Origin: Treponema sp. | Lineage (GTDB): Bacteria; Spirochaetota; Spirochaetia; Treponematales; Breznakiellaceae | Reading direction: 5' to 3' | DNA: 6,657 nucleotides | NCBI GenBank assembly: GCA_031289935.1 | Contig: JAITON010000022.1 | Coordinates: 1 to 6,657 of the forward strand | Part shown: in pieces, positions 5,831 through 6,657 of the stretch | Layout of the letters: the number at the start of each line of letters is the position of its first letter | Position numbering within the stretch: the stretch's first letter is position 1 | Made by a program: the position numbers and the translations under genes | Notes under the pieces: model-generated | Told to the model about the DNA's origin: nothing | The model's input: only the letters and a program-made list of their open reading frames with translations | The model's database searches: none

Positions 5831-6657
5831 TTTTTGACCAGTTCCTCGAACATGTCCTGCCGTTTCTCGTCCTGCATGAGCAGATTCAGCTTGAACTGGC
5901 CGTCCCGGTAGCCCTTGTCGATACAGGCCGCCTTGAACTGTTCAAAGGAATCCTGCACCAGCCGGGACGTATCCGGCGCCTTAACCCGGTTGGAATTGCG
6001 CTTGGTCTCGTATTCGGGGTTGTACTCCCGGAGCCGGTTGTCCACAGCCTGGGTAAGTTCCTCGGCACGGATCTGGGAAACGGTCTGGTCGGCGAACTCG
6101 TAGTAGAAGCGGTAGTTGGAACGTTCCGTGCAGGCGAAACCCACGAAGAAGCCCAGAGGCAGACCCGCCTCGTGGGCGCAAGTCCTGACGGCCTCGATAA
6201 ACTGCCGCTCGTGGAGCTTTTCGCCGGTCAGACTGATGGTGCCGTTGGTCTTTTGGATGAACTTGATGAGAGGATACTCGTGGTAAAAGCCCGTAATCTC
6301 CACGATGTCGTTCATGTTGTAACGGTAAAGCCCCGAGGAAGTGGTCACCACCGGCACATAGCGCCCTCCTTTCTGTACCTCCCACAACTGGCAGACCCTG
6401 GGGTTGGCTTTGTCGAGCTCCGGTTCAGGGATAAACTCGAAGTAGGTCTTGTGGCCAAAGGGAACCGTGTCCAGGGTATTGCTCCTGAGGACCAGGCCCG
6501 CCTTACATTCCGTGGAGAAATAGCTCATTTCGTGGAAGACCGTGCCGTCGGGGAAGGAGTTCCGTACTTTTTCCAGGTAGACCGCCGTGTTCCCGCACAT
6601 CCAGGTATTGACGGTCTGCATGTGGGGCCAGTAATGCTTAGGCAGCACCGTACCGAA
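5827..6657 (-). CDS. GH3-family (auxin-responsive promoter family) acyl-amido synthetase-like protein, C-terminal half
   Basis: Two hundred seventy-six codons are visible, cut by the right edge of the window; GH3 proteins are usually about 500-600 residues, so this is the C-terminal half. A GTG at 6646-6648 is internal, since the frame is open with family-like sequence before it (FGTVLPKHYWPHMQTVNTWM). Adenylate-forming motifs are seen in order: YFSTECKAGL (visible residues 46-55), like the family's Y-x-S-S/T-E ATP site; VTTSSGLYRYNMNDIVEI (104-121); and the C-terminal domain with FVGFACTERSNYRFYYEF and the GQFKLN lysine (253-258), like the catalytic lysine of the superfamily. Plant GH3 enzymes join acyl acids to amino acids through an acyl-adenylate; the substrate of bacterial members is generally unknown. 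It is translated into the overlapping HAD gene. The promoter and start lie outside the window. Confidence 0.88.
   Translation of the reverse strand, partial: FGTVLPKHYWPHMQTVNTWMCGNTAVYLEKVRNSFPDGTVFHEMSYFSTECKAGLVLRSNTLDTVPFGHKTYFEFIPEPELDKANPRVCQLWEVQKGGRYVPVVTTSSGLYRYNMNDIVEITGFYHEYPLIKFIQKTNGTISLTGEKLHERQFIEAVRTCAHEAGLPLGFFVGFACTERSNYRFYYEFADQTVSQIRAEELTQAVDNRLREYNPEYETKRNSNRVKAPDTSRLVQDSFEQFKAACIDKGYRDGQFKLNLLMQDEKRQDMFEELVKK

Overview
The window looks like part of a spirochaete chromosome, most likely a gut Treponema. This is inferred from content only: an HU-like DNA-binding protein with a DUF4469-type tail, an AcP/PlsC acyltransferase with a long N-terminal extension, a TRAP transporter with fused QM permease, a bacterial GH3-family protein, and strong sigma70-type promoters with TATACT -10 boxes. 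No rRNA, tRNA, insertion sequence or CRISPR array is visible, so taxonomy cannot be fixed from the window alone.

Left part (1-1311, all minus strand). From right to left there is a 234-residue HU-like protein (512-1216) with its own promoter and a 60-nt leader. An array of nine short palindromic units of 22-23 bp (323-520, plus a decayed unit at 300-322) follows and supplies the HU gene's last two codons and stop. Next comes a broken open frame with a Cys/His zinc-site-like pattern (64-306), and finally the first 29 codons of a small antitoxin-like protein running off the left edge. That last gene has a near-consensus promoter inside the broken frame. The two minus-strand promoters share a 14-nt identical box.

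Middle part (1368-5165, plus strand). One promoter at 1368-1396 drives what looks like a three-gene operon: a PlsC-family acyltransferase, a secreted DctP-type TRAP solute-binding protein, and a 617-residue fused DctQ-DctM TRAP permease. The binding protein captures a ligand in the periplasm and the permease imports it with sodium. The usual carboxylate-binding arginine is not where expected in the binding protein. That fact and the acyltransferase neighbour leave the ligand open.

Right part (5168-6657, minus strand). A GH3-family adenylate-forming enzyme, cut by the right edge, and a HAD-superfamily phosphatase overlap by 4 nt (GTGA) and are probably translationally coupled. The HAD gene ends 2 nt from the permease stop, tail to tail, with no evident terminator between them.

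The least explained items are the palindromic array fused to the end of the HU gene, the shared promoter box, the TRAP binding protein with an altered ligand site next to an acyltransferase, and the GH3-HAD pair.
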